Below, in pieces: positions 1 to 5,361 of a DNA stretch of 5,361 bases (position 1 is the stretch's first letter; every line of letters begins with the position of its first letter). The notes below the pieces were generated by a model. The model was given only the letters and a program-made list of their open reading frames with translations, did no database searches and was not told the DNA's origin. This DNA is from an uncultured beta proteobacterium (GTDB lineage: Bacteria; Pseudomonadota; Gammaproteobacteria; Burkholderiales; Burkholderiaceae), in contig CAITHY010000016.1 of the NCBI GenBank assembly GCA_903892315.1, positions 1-5,361 on the forward strand, in the 5' to 3' direction. A program made the translations under genes and the position numbers.

Positions 1-855
1 CTCATCATTCGCAGCTTGTTTAGCAGCCTCACGCAACTTATTGGTGATGTAATCTGGGGTTGCGCTGGGCACAAATAAGCCGGCCCACTGAGAGAACTCA
101 ATCTTGACGCCCATTTCTTTTAAGCTAGGCACCTCAGGCATGCTGGCCAATCTGCCATCACCCCAATGCGCCAATGCCCTGACTTTGCCTGCTTTGATTT
201 GCTGAACAATCGAAGATGGCCCAGTCGCAATCGCATCTACTTGCCCGCCCAACAAACCCACAATAGCAGGCCCTGCACCCGTGTAAGGTATGTGCACCAT
301 ATAGAACTTCTCGGAAGATTTGAGCATCTCCATTGGTACATGCATTGTTCCGTAATTGCCCGACGATCCAAAATTATATTTACCAGGATTGGCTCGCATT
401 GCCGCCACAAAAGATTTGTAATCTTTCCATGGACTATCTGCCCTCACCACTAAAACCGTTGGGTCCGCCGTAAAACGGGCAATTGGTTTCAGTTGATTTA
501 ACTGAAAGGATGGTTCGCGCCCCACCACTTTATCTGCTTCAGGAATAATAGAAATAGAAGAGAGCGCCATCAAAATGGTGTAGCCATCTGGCTTTGCTCT
601 TGCAACTGCAGCCATACCAATACCGCCACCCGCACCTGCTTTGTTCTCAACAATCACAGGTTGCCCCAGAATTCGGGAGAGCGCCTCAGCTACCGGTCTA
701 GCAACAGCATCAGCAACCCCGCCCGGCGGAAATGGCACCACCATTGTGACCGCCTTGGTAGGCCATGGCTCGGGGTTCTGGGCAAAGGCAGAGATTGCTA
801 AGAAACCGCTTGCGATGCAGCCCAGCGCATAGCTGAGTATGAATTTTTGTCTCAT
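1..855 (-). CDS. Bug/TctC-family periplasmic solute-binding protein (partial, C-terminus off the left edge)
   Basis: The frame is open from the ATG at 853-855 to the window edge, giving 285 residues. The family is usually about 320-330 residues, so roughly 40 are missing. Residues 1-25 form a Sec signal peptide: MRQK, a hydrophobic core, and AFA before Gln26. The family signatures are clear: VPFPPGGVADAVAR (40-53), VENKAGAGGGIG (69-80), PDGYTILM (89-96), a GSSGNYGT turn (163-170), HIPYTGAGPA (188-197) and GGQVDAI (203-209). Bug proteins bind carboxylates or similar small molecules in the periplasm and deliver them to a TctAB-type permease. No tctA or tctB is visible, and orphan Bug genes are common in Burkholderiales. 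The ligand cannot be predicted. A weak Shine-Dalgarno, GAGA (861-864), lies 5 bases from the start. The gene is divergent from the FAH gene at 967, which suggests shared control and a substrate link (inference). Confidence 0.93.
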   Translation of the reverse strand, partial: MRQKFILSYALGCIASGFLAISAFAQNPEPWPTKAVTMVVPFPPGGVADAVARPVAEALSRILGQPVIVENKAGAGGGIGMAAVARAKPDGYTILMALSSISIIPEADKVVGREPSFQLNQLKPIARFTADPTVLVVRADSPWKDYKSFVAAMRANPGKYNFGSSGNYGTMHVPMEMLKSSEKFYMVHIPYTGAGPAIVGLLGGQVDAIATGPSSIVQQIKAGKVRALAHWGDGRLASMPEVPSLKEMGVKIEFSQWAGLFVPSATPDYITNKLREAAKQAANDE

Positions 856-864
856 TTTTGTCTC
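843..864. repeat. 11-bp perfect tandem duplication over the tctC start codon
   Basis: ATTTTTGTCTC occurs twice back to back (843-853 and 854-864). On the minus strand the unit reads GAGACAAAAAT. The ATG of the solute-binding protein spans the junction, so the upstream copy supplies its GAGA ribosome-binding site and the downstream copy encodes residues 2-4. On the plus strand the right-hand copy contains the TTGTCT that serves as a possible -35 element for the divergent FAH gene. Confidence 0.9.
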
Positions 865-886
865 GAAAATGTAATTTCGTTATTAT
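858..886 (+). promoter_or_regulatory. Predicted sigma70 promoter for the FAH gene at 967
   Basis: TTGTCT (858-863, 4 of 6 matches to TTGACA), an exact 17-base spacer and TATTAT (881-886, 5 of 6 matches to TATAAT) form a good sigma70-type promoter pointing at the FAH gene. Transcription would start near 893, leaving a 5' leader of about 74 bases that contains the GGGGTT/AACCCC dyad. The -35 overlaps the start region of the divergent solute-binding protein gene. This is a pattern match only. Confidence 0.42.
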
Positions 887-909
887 TTATATTCTGAATC
901 CTACTACAA
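882..909 (-). promoter_or_regulatory. Weak candidate promoter for the solute-binding protein gene
   Basis: On the minus strand, TTGTAG (909-904), a 16-base spacer and AATAAT (887-882) could drive the solute-binding protein gene, with a start near 875. The -35 is poor and the region is simply AT-rich, so other registers such as TATAAA at 891-886 are equally possible. It would overlap the opposing promoter, so the two could compete for polymerase. Confidence 0.2.
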
Positions 910-927
910 GAATTATCACAATCAACA

Positions 928-950
928 GGGGTTGGTGTAGTCATAACCCC
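928..950. promoter_or_regulatory. Interrupted dyad GGGGTT-N11-AACCCC, candidate LysR-type operator
   Basis: A perfect 6-bp inverted repeat (928-933 and 945-950) flanks exactly 11 bases, so T933 and A945 fit the T-N11-A rule for LysR-type regulator sites. It lies between divergent genes, the usual setting for such operators. Its centre (939) is about 64 bases upstream of the tentative minus-strand start. No regulator gene is in the window. Alternatively it is an RNA hairpin in the FAH leader, ending 3 bases before the GGAG ribosome-binding site (954-957). Confidence 0.38.
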
Positions 951-966
951 AACGGAGATAGCAATC

Positions 967-1854
967 ATGAAATACGCAGCATTTTCTTTAGCAAAAGAAC
1001 CATCCAAGACCCGTGTCGGGATAGTGTCAGCCGATGGGCAGACTGTGCAGGAACTCGATCTGGGTGTGGATGTGAGTGAAGAGGGTATTGTTGCCATTCT
1101 CAAATCTGACCTAGCAGGTAAATTACCCAAGCCAGTTGCGACGCACGCATTGAGCGATATTCGCCTGCTCGCCCCTGTTCCAAGACCTCGCAGAAATATA
1201 TTCTGTGTTGGCAAAAATTACCACGAGCATGCAAAAGAATTTTCTAATAGCGGCTTTGATGGTAGCGCTAAGCCTGGCGAAGATATTCCAAGCCACGCAA
1301 TCTTCTTTACTAAGCCACCAGAGTCAGTGACTGGCCCCAATACCAACGTCATTATTCCGACTGCCGTCTCTACCTGCATTGACTATGAAGCAGAATTAAC
1401 GATTGTGATCGGCAAAGGCGGTAAGGGCATTAGCGAGGCAGATGCCATGAAACACGTTTGGGGCTATACCGCCATCAATGATGTGACTGCACGTGATTGG
1501 CAACAACGTCACAAGCAATGGTTCTTAGGCAAGAGCTTTGACACGTTCTGCCCTATGGGTCCTTGGGTAGTGACAGCTGATGAGGTTGATGCCGAGGATA
1601 TTTCTGTGAAGTGCTGGGTGAATGGTGAACTACGTCAAAACTCCAATACAAAAGATTTGATCTTTGATATTCCAAATATGATTGCAACGGTTTCTGCTGG
1701 TATCACACTCTATCCTGGAGACCTCATTGCTACCGGTACCCCGGTGGGTGTTGGTATCGGCTTTAAGCCACCAAAGTATTTAGTCAATGGTGACGTTGTG
1801 GTTGTTGAGATGGGCGGCATTGGCAAACTTGAAAATACGTTTGTTGCTAGTTAA
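967..1854 (+). CDS. Fumarylacetoacetate hydrolase (FAH) family protein, cytoplasmic
   Basis: This 295-residue protein has a small N-terminal domain (about 1-70) and a complete FAH catalytic domain (about 76-293). Visible signatures are CVGKNYHEHA (80-89), the acidic metal site DYEAEL with E141 and E143, the third expected ligand D172 in AINDVTARD (169-177), WFLGKSFD (185-192), VNGELRQNSNT (218-228) and ATGTPVGVG (255-263). The family uses a divalent metal (Mg or Mn) to hydrolyse, hydrate, isomerise or decarboxylate 2-oxo or acylpyruvate-type acids. These are often intermediates of aromatic or sugar-acid breakdown. The substrate cannot be assigned, and database names such as 2-hydroxyhepta-2,4-diene-1,7-dioate isomerase would be guesses. 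No signal peptide is present. GGAG (954-957) lies 9 bases before the ATG and supports this start. The gene is divergent from the solute-binding protein gene and ends at a strong hairpin. Confidence 0.93.
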   Translation: MKYAAFSLAKEPSKTRVGIVSADGQTVQELDLGVDVSEEGIVAILKSDLAGKLPKPVATHALSDIRLLAPVPRPRRNIFCVGKNYHEHAKEFSNSGFDGSAKPGEDIPSHAIFFTKPPESVTGPNTNVIIPTAVSTCIDYEAELTIVIGKGGKGISEADAMKHVWGYTAINDVTARDWQQRHKQWFLGKSFDTFCPMGPWVVTADEVDAEDISVKCWVNGELRQNSNTKDLIFDIPNMIATVSAGITLYPGDLIATGTPVGVGIGFKPPKYLVNGDVVVVEMGGIGKLENTFVAS

Positions 1855-1880
1855 GTAAACCCATGTTGAGTTAGTTAAAA

Positions 1881-1904
1881 GAAAGCCACCCTAGGGTGGC
1901 TTTT
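1881..1904. terminator. Bidirectional rho-independent terminator between convergent FAH genes
   Basis: An 11-bp perfect palindromic stem, AAAGCCACCCT (1882-1892) with AGGGTGGCTTT (1893-1903), is extended by a G-T pair at 1881/1904. Pairing of the last bases would open to give a CTAG-type loop. It is followed by T-rich sequence on the plus strand (CTTTTCTG). On the minus strand CTTTCTTTT follows, so it can end both converging transcripts. It starts 27 bases after the plus-strand stop codon and lies 22 bases beyond the minus-strand one. Confidence 0.88.
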
Positions 1905-1925
1905 CTGATGGGGCTACTCCTTCGT

Positions 1926-2969
1926 TTAGGCGAGCGTAAATTTCAGCTCACCAAGTTGGCCAACTGAACTTACAACCTTGTCGCCCTTTTTGAGCCACAC
2001 TTGCTTATCTTTTGGCATTCCTAAGATCACACCCTGCGGGGTACCAGTAAAGACAATATCACCCGGCTCTAGAGTCCAATAGGTGCTGATGTAGGACAAC
2101 ATCTTCTGGGTATTATGAATAAAGTCAGAGGTATTTGAGTTCTGGCGCAGCTCCCCGTTTACCCAGGTTTTAACCTGCATATTATTTGGATCACCAGCTA
2201 AATCTGAGGTCACGAAGTATGGCCCAATCGGCGCGTATTGGTCTAAAGTTTTACCAATCATCCACTGACCGCTAGGTAACTCAATCTGTAGGTCGCGTGA
2301 TGAAAAGTCATTGGAAGTGCAATAACCAGCCACATAATCTAAGGCGGCAGATTCTGGGACATTACGCATTTGCTTGCCAACCACAATCAAGAGCTCCGTC
2401 TCATAATCCAACTTATAAGAGACTGATGGCGGTGGAATTTGCAATAAACAATTGTGTGCTGCCAAGCTATTGTTGTACTTATTAAATAATGGTGGAACGC
2501 TAGGACGAGCCATACCGACCTCATCTGCATGCTGGCGATAGTTCAGGCCCACGCACACAATCTTTCCTGGGTTCTTAAAGAGGCGGCCGAAAGTAATATC
2601 GGATTCTTTTAAGTAAGGCACACCAGATTTATCGGCACTCGCTACTACCTTATTAAATCCTGCAGCATTGCCCTCTTGTAGTAATTGATCTAAGGTTGTT
2701 GGTGCTGCAATTTTCATTTTCTTAGCGACAGCACGAATATCAATCACACCTTTAGCGGTCACTACGCCTAAAGTTTCTGTGCCATCGGCATTCATGATGG
2801 CAAGGATTTTGCTATTCTTTACCATTTCGCGTGGGCCTGTATAAGGCTCACCACCCCAAACAGAAGTTTGATGTGCGGATGCTTCATTTATTACACCCAT
2901 AGTAGACGCTGCCACTAAACCAGCGCCAGCTGCTGAAGCAGTTTTCATAAATTGACGACGAGAACTCAT
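1926..2969 (-). CDS. FAH family protein with a twin-arginine (Tat) signal peptide
   Basis: This 347-residue FAH-family enzyme begins with a clear Tat signal: SRRQFMK (3-9), an Ala/Gly-rich moderately hydrophobic stretch (10-25), and ASA before His33 as the likely signal-peptidase site. The mature protein has the family N-terminal domain and a full catalytic domain: CVGLNYRQHA (139-148), DYETEL with metal ligands E190 and E192, D221 in SNDFSSRD (219-226), MIGKTLD (237-243), VNGELRQNSNT (270-280) and FTGTPQGV (307-314). All expected metal ligands are present, so it should be active, acting in the periplasm on a 2-oxo or acylpyruvate-like acid (inference). Most FAH enzymes are cytoplasmic. Tat export would allow metal loading and folding before translocation. 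A strong Shine-Dalgarno AGGAGA (2975-2980) fixes the start. It converges with the FAH gene at 967-1854 and lies 131 bases downstream of feoB on the same strand. Confidence 0.92.
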   Translation of the reverse strand: MSSRRQFMKTASAAGAGLVAASTMGVINEASAHQTSVWGGEPYTGPREMVKNSKILAIMNADGTETLGVVTAKGVIDIRAVAKKMKIAAPTTLDQLLQEGNAAGFNKVVASADKSGVPYLKESDITFGRLFKNPGKIVCVGLNYRQHADEVGMARPSVPPLFNKYNNSLAAHNCLLQIPPPSVSYKLDYETELLIVVGKQMRNVPESAALDYVAGYCTSNDFSSRDLQIELPSGQWMIGKTLDQYAPIGPYFVTSDLAGDPNNMQVKTWVNGELRQNSNTSDFIHNTQKMLSYISTYWTLEPGDIVFTGTPQGVILGMPKDKQVWLKKGDKVVSSVGQLGELKFTLA

Positions 2970-3100
2970 TCAAATCTCCTTTTGCTTTTTTGTGAATTAC
3001 TTTTATTTCTGATATGTCACTACAAAAGGGATATTACTGCAGTCAATTATGCCGTGGTGCAGCAAAAATATGAGCTAGATGAGCTACTACTAGATAAGTC

Positions 3101-5014
3101 TTAGCCTAGCCCGAAGAAGATCGCTATTCGATAGGTAATAAATGAAGCAATATAAGCTAATCCGAATAAGTAACTCAGCATAATGATCGGAATCTTCCAG
3201 CCTCCTGTCTCACGTTTGACTGCGGCAATTGTCGAGAGACATTGCGGTGCAAAGACAAACCAGGCTAGGAGTGAAAGTGCTGTTGCTAATGACCAGCCCG
3301 AGGAGATAAGCGGAATCAAAGCCTCAGCCGCATCTGCGCTCGAGCTTGATAAGGCATATACGGTTGCCAGTGAGCTCACCACCACTTCGCGCGCTGCCAT
3401 ACCCGGTACCAAAGCAATACTAATCTCCCAGTTAAACCCGATGGGGGAAAATACGTGCGCTAATGCCTGCCCTATCATTCCGGCAAAGCTGTACTGAATC
3501 GGTGACAGCGTAGCCCCCTCGGGTGGCAGTGGAAAGCTGGACAGAATCCACAGTCCAACAGTCATGATCAAAATGATGCCGCCAACACGGCGTAGGAAAA
3601 TTTCTGCGCGTTGCCACAAGCTAATAGCGAGATTACCAACGCGTGGCATGTGATAGCTAGGCAACTCCATCATGAGCGCATTCATTCTGAACTGTTCACT
3701 TGTAAAGCGTTTCAAGATCCAAGCTACAGCCATGGCGCCAAAGATGCCAGTAAGATAGAGTGAGAATAATACCAAGCCCTGCAAATCAATCGTAGCCCAT
3801 AGTTTTTTCTCTGGAATGAATGCAGAGATCAGCAAGGCATATACCGGCAAGCGTGCAGAACACGTCATCATTGGCGCAATCAAGATAGTCACCAAGCGAT
3901 CGCGGGCATTGGAGATACTTCTCGTTGCCATGATTCCCGGGATCGCACAGGCAAAGCTAGAAAGTAGTGGGATAAAAGAACGACCCGATAGACCTACCGA
4001 ACCCATTACCCTATCCAGTAGATAAGCAGCCCTTGGAAGATAGCCTGACTCTTCTAACAGAAGAATGAAGAAGAACAGAATCAAAATTTGCGGAAGGAAG
4101 ATCACTACCCCACCAAGGCCAGCCAAAATTCCGTTAATCAAGAGACTTCGCAACCAAGTATCCGGCAATAGCGCGCCAATTTGAGTGCCGAGGTATTCAA
4201 CAGAGGTCTTAATTAGCTCCATTGGCCACGTTGCCCAACTAAAAACCGCCTGAAATATACAGAACAGCAAGGCCACCAAAATGATGGGTCCCAATACGGG
4301 ATGTAATAGCACCGCGTCCAGGCGATCACTGAAATGATCTGGAATGATTTGATCAAGGCCCAAGTTCTGCAAAATACGCTGAACCTGCACATTGTCAGAT
4401 TCCGTATGGGCAATATGGGAAGCTACATTTTCGAGGGTGGCATCAGTAGTGCCAGTTCGTAAAGCGTGGAGATTTTTCCAATCTAATTCTGATAAGAAGT
4501 TCTTAATCTCATCTGCACCATGAGATTGAATGCCAACACTCGTGATTACCGGTAAGCCCAACTCATGCGAGAGTGCAGCAGTATCAATCTGCAATCCTTG
4601 ACGCTTGGCAATATCCAGCATATTGAGTACCACCACACAGGGAAGACCCAAGCGCTTAGCGGCGAGAACCAGGCGCAGATTGCGTCTCAGGTTCATGGCA
4701 CTTAATATACAAAGCACTAAGTCAGGACGCTTCTCGCCTTCCGCTCTCCCTAGCAACACATTACAAGTAACGCGCTCATCCAAGGATCTTGGATAAAGAC
4801 TATAGGCGCCTGGCAAATCCAGAATGCGAATGTTTTTTCCGGAGTCGAGAGTTAGACGCCCTTCTTTGCGCTCCACAGTGACACCTGAATAATTAGCTAC
4901 TTTTTGTCGACTGCCAGTTAGCAGGTTAAATAAAGCCGTCTTTCCGCAATTAGGATTACCCAATAGCGCGACTAGCGGCTCGCTAGGAAAAAAGTGGATT
5001 TTGGATTCAGGCAT
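3101..5014 (-). CDS. feoB: Ferrous iron transport protein B (GTPase-coupled permease)
   Basis: FeoB imports Fe(II) across the inner membrane, gated by its N-terminal G domain. From the ATG at 5012-5014 it has 637 residues. The G domain shows the G1 P-loop GNPNCGKT (19-26), the switch region around SGVTVERKEG (43-52), G3 DLPG (66-69), G4 NMLD (131-134) and a G5-like stretch near SVGIQSHG (159-166). The membrane part starts near residue 240. It contains both Gate motifs, FACAIPGIMATR (354-365, with conserved C356) and MTCSARLPVY (383-392), then PGMAAREVVVSS (537-548) and several more helices. It is shorter than the 773-residue E. coli protein but within the family range. An upstream TTG at 5033-5035 would add 7 residues. 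I prefer the ATG because it overlaps the feoA stop (ATGCCTGA) and has GGAG (5025-5028) 10 bases upstream. No feoC follows, and no convincing terminator is seen. Confidence 0.96.
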   Translation of the reverse strand: MPESKIHFFPSEPLVALLGNPNCGKTALFNLLTGSRQKVANYSGVTVERKEGRLTLDSGKNIRILDLPGAYSLYPRSLDERVTCNVLLGRAEGEKRPDLVLCILSAMNLRRNLRLVLAAKRLGLPCVVVLNMLDIAKRQGLQIDTAALSHELGLPVITSVGIQSHGADEIKNFLSELDWKNLHALRTGTTDATLENVASHIAHTESDNVQVQRILQNLGLDQIIPDHFSDRLDAVLLHPVLGPIILVALLFCIFQAVFSWATWPMELIKTSVEYLGTQIGALLPDTWLRSLLINGILAGLGGVVIFLPQILILFFFILLLEESGYLPRAAYLLDRVMGSVGLSGRSFIPLLSSFACAIPGIMATRSISNARDRLVTILIAPMMTCSARLPVYALLISAFIPEKKLWATIDLQGLVLFSLYLTGIFGAMAVAWILKRFTSEQFRMNALMMELPSYHMPRVGNLAISLWQRAEIFLRRVGGIILIMTVGLWILSSFPLPPEGATLSPIQYSFAGMIGQALAHVFSPIGFNWEISIALVPGMAAREVVVSSLATVYALSSSSADAAEALIPLISSGWSLATALSLLAWFVFAPQCLSTIAAVKRETGGWKIPIIMLSYLFGLAYIASFITYRIAIFFGLG

Positions 5015-5252
5015 GCGCCACTGACTCCACTTCAATCATGCGTGCTTCAGATTGACGTAATGCAAAAGTGGAGGCTCCAATTCGGACCAGGTAGGGTCCT
5101 TTTTTAAGCAAGCCTTTACGGAGCAGCGTGACCTGCTCGCCTGGCAAGAAGCCGATATCCTCCAGCTGCCCCTTAATTTGAGGCGCGCCCTTAGGGGCAT
5201 TTACCGCACAAACGCGGTAGGTGGCATCTAAATCAACCTGGTCCAAATGCAT
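5007..5252 (-). CDS. feoA: Ferrous iron transport protein A (SH3-like partner of FeoB)
   Basis: FeoA is a small cytoplasmic protein needed for FeoB-dependent Fe(II) uptake. The 81-residue product is typical in length. It shows the FeoA pattern: a basic/glycine-containing strand, LEDIGFLPGEQVTLLRKG (30-47), the GPYLVRIG segment (52-59), and FALRQSEARMIEVE (63-76), matching the family's ALRxSEAxxIxV ending. It overlaps feoB by 8 bases, so the two should be translationally coupled and form one operon. The ATG at 5250-5252 is the first after an in-frame TGA at 5262-5264, so no longer ATG form exists. No Shine-Dalgarno precedes it; the bases just upstream read TCCTCC. Expression is probably under Fur control through the two boxes at 5279-5324. 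Confidence 0.95.
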   Translation of the reverse strand: MHLDQVDLDATYRVCAVNAPKGAPQIKGQLEDIGFLPGEQVTLLRKGLLKKGPYLVRIGASTFALRQSEARMIEVESVAHA

Positions 5253-5278
5253 GGAGGATTGTCACTTTTATCAATTAA

Positions 5279-5293
5279 TAAGAACGATTCTCA
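5279..5293. promoter_or_regulatory. Fur-box-like site, proximal (covers the predicted feoA transcription start)
   Basis: On the minus strand it reads TGAGAATCGTTCTTA, matching the 7-1-7 Fur consensus TGATAATNATTATCA at 10 of 14 positions, with a near-symmetric inverted repeat. It overlaps the last base of the -10 element and the predicted start site, so Fe-Fur binding here would block initiation. Confidence 0.68.
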
Positions 5294-5298
5294 TTATA
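5293..5298 (-). promoter_or_regulatory. Consensus -10 element of the feoAB promoter
   Basis: A perfect TATAAT on the minus strand (5298-5293) predicts transcription starting near 5286, about 34 bases before the feoA ATG. At 17 bases upstream the -35 position reads GAACTA, a poor match. An alternative set is TTGTAA (5331-5326) with an 18-base spacer to TATAAG (5307-5302). Whichever is used, the Fur-like boxes overlap the core promoter. Confidence 0.5.
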
Positions 5299-5309
5299 TA
5301 CCTTATACT

Positions 5310-5324
5310 TGAGAATAGTTCTCA
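5310..5324. promoter_or_regulatory. Fur-box-like site, distal (over the -35 region)
   Basis: TGAGAATAGTTCTCA has perfect 6-bp arms (TGAGAA/TTCTCA) and matches the 7-1-7 Fur consensus at 11 of 14 positions. It sits over the -35 region of feoAB. Its centre is 31 bases from that of the proximal box, about three helical turns, so both sites face the same side of the DNA. Confidence 0.75.
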
Positions 5325-5361
5325 TTTACAAAGTAGCTAAATCTAGTAGAAACATGTTCCC

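Noticed and set aside
166..453. 95-codon plus-strand reading frame
   Set aside because: It lies antisense within the solute-binding protein gene, resembles no family I know, and has no ribosome-binding site or domain pattern.
852..1214. 120-codon minus-strand frame over the divergent region and the FAH 5' end
   Set aside because: It is antisense to the well-supported FAH gene and covers its promoter region. The translation is low-complexity with no recognisable motif.
3017..3046. TTGACT (3046-3041) with TAGTGA 18 bases downstream as a promoter for the Tat-FAH gene
   Set aside because: The -35 is good but the -10 is a poor match and no better hexamer lies at the right distance. A promoter probably exists in this spacer, but I cannot place it.
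3071..3094. TGAGCTA direct repeat (3071-3077 and 3080-3086) and CTAG-rich stretch as a possible feoB terminator
   Set aside because: The possible stems are only about 4 bp, AT-rich and overlapping, with no dependable T tract. I could not call a terminator.
5350..5359. Near-palindrome around AACATGTT at the right edge
   Set aside because: The 8-bp palindrome is short and common by chance, and the context is cut off by the window end.
5354..5361. ATG at 5354 as the start of a divergent plus-strand gene sharing the Fur boxes
   Set aside because: Only eight bases remain before the window edge, with no clear ribosome-binding site or plus-strand promoter, so it cannot be supported here.

Overview
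The window looks like chromosome of a free-living betaproteobacterium, most likely Burkholderiaceae and possibly Polynucleobacter-like. This is inferred from a Bug/TctC-type solute-binding protein next to catabolic enzymes, two fumarylacetoacetate hydrolase (FAH) family proteins, compact FeoA and FeoB proteins, and moderate-to-low GC by eye. No rRNA or other marker is present to confirm it. I see no mobile element, CRISPR array, tRNA or phage gene.

Layout. Positions 1-855 (minus strand) hold a TctC/Bug periplasmic solute-binding protein whose C-terminus lies beyond the left edge. A short divergent control region (856-966) separates it from a cytoplasmic FAH-family enzyme at 967-1854 (plus). 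That region holds a plausible sigma70 promoter, a GGGGTT-N11-AACCCC dyad of the LysR-operator type, and an 11-bp tandem duplication across the tctC start. A hairpin at 1881-1904 ends the plus-strand FAH gene. It also ends a second, convergent FAH-family gene (1926-2969, minus), which carries a twin-arginine signal peptide. After a 131-bp spacer come feoB (3101-5014, minus) and feoA (5007-5252, minus). These overlap by 8 bases and are preceded by a TATAAT element bracketed by two Fur-box-like sequences (5279-5293 and 5310-5324).

How the genes may work together. The left part reads as a small carboxylate uptake and processing locus: a periplasmic binder for an organic acid, a cytoplasmic FAH-type hydrolase, hydratase or isomerase, and an exported FAH-type enzyme. 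The substrate cannot be read from sequence. The right part is a ferrous-iron uptake operon, FeoA plus the GTPase-coupled permease FeoB, very probably repressed by Fur when iron is sufficient. No feoC is present downstream of feoB.

I found no clearly undescribed system. The points most worth following up are the Tat-exported FAH enzyme, the LysR-type dyad in the divergent region, the paired Fur boxes three helical turns apart, and the feoA start without a Shine-Dalgarno sequence.
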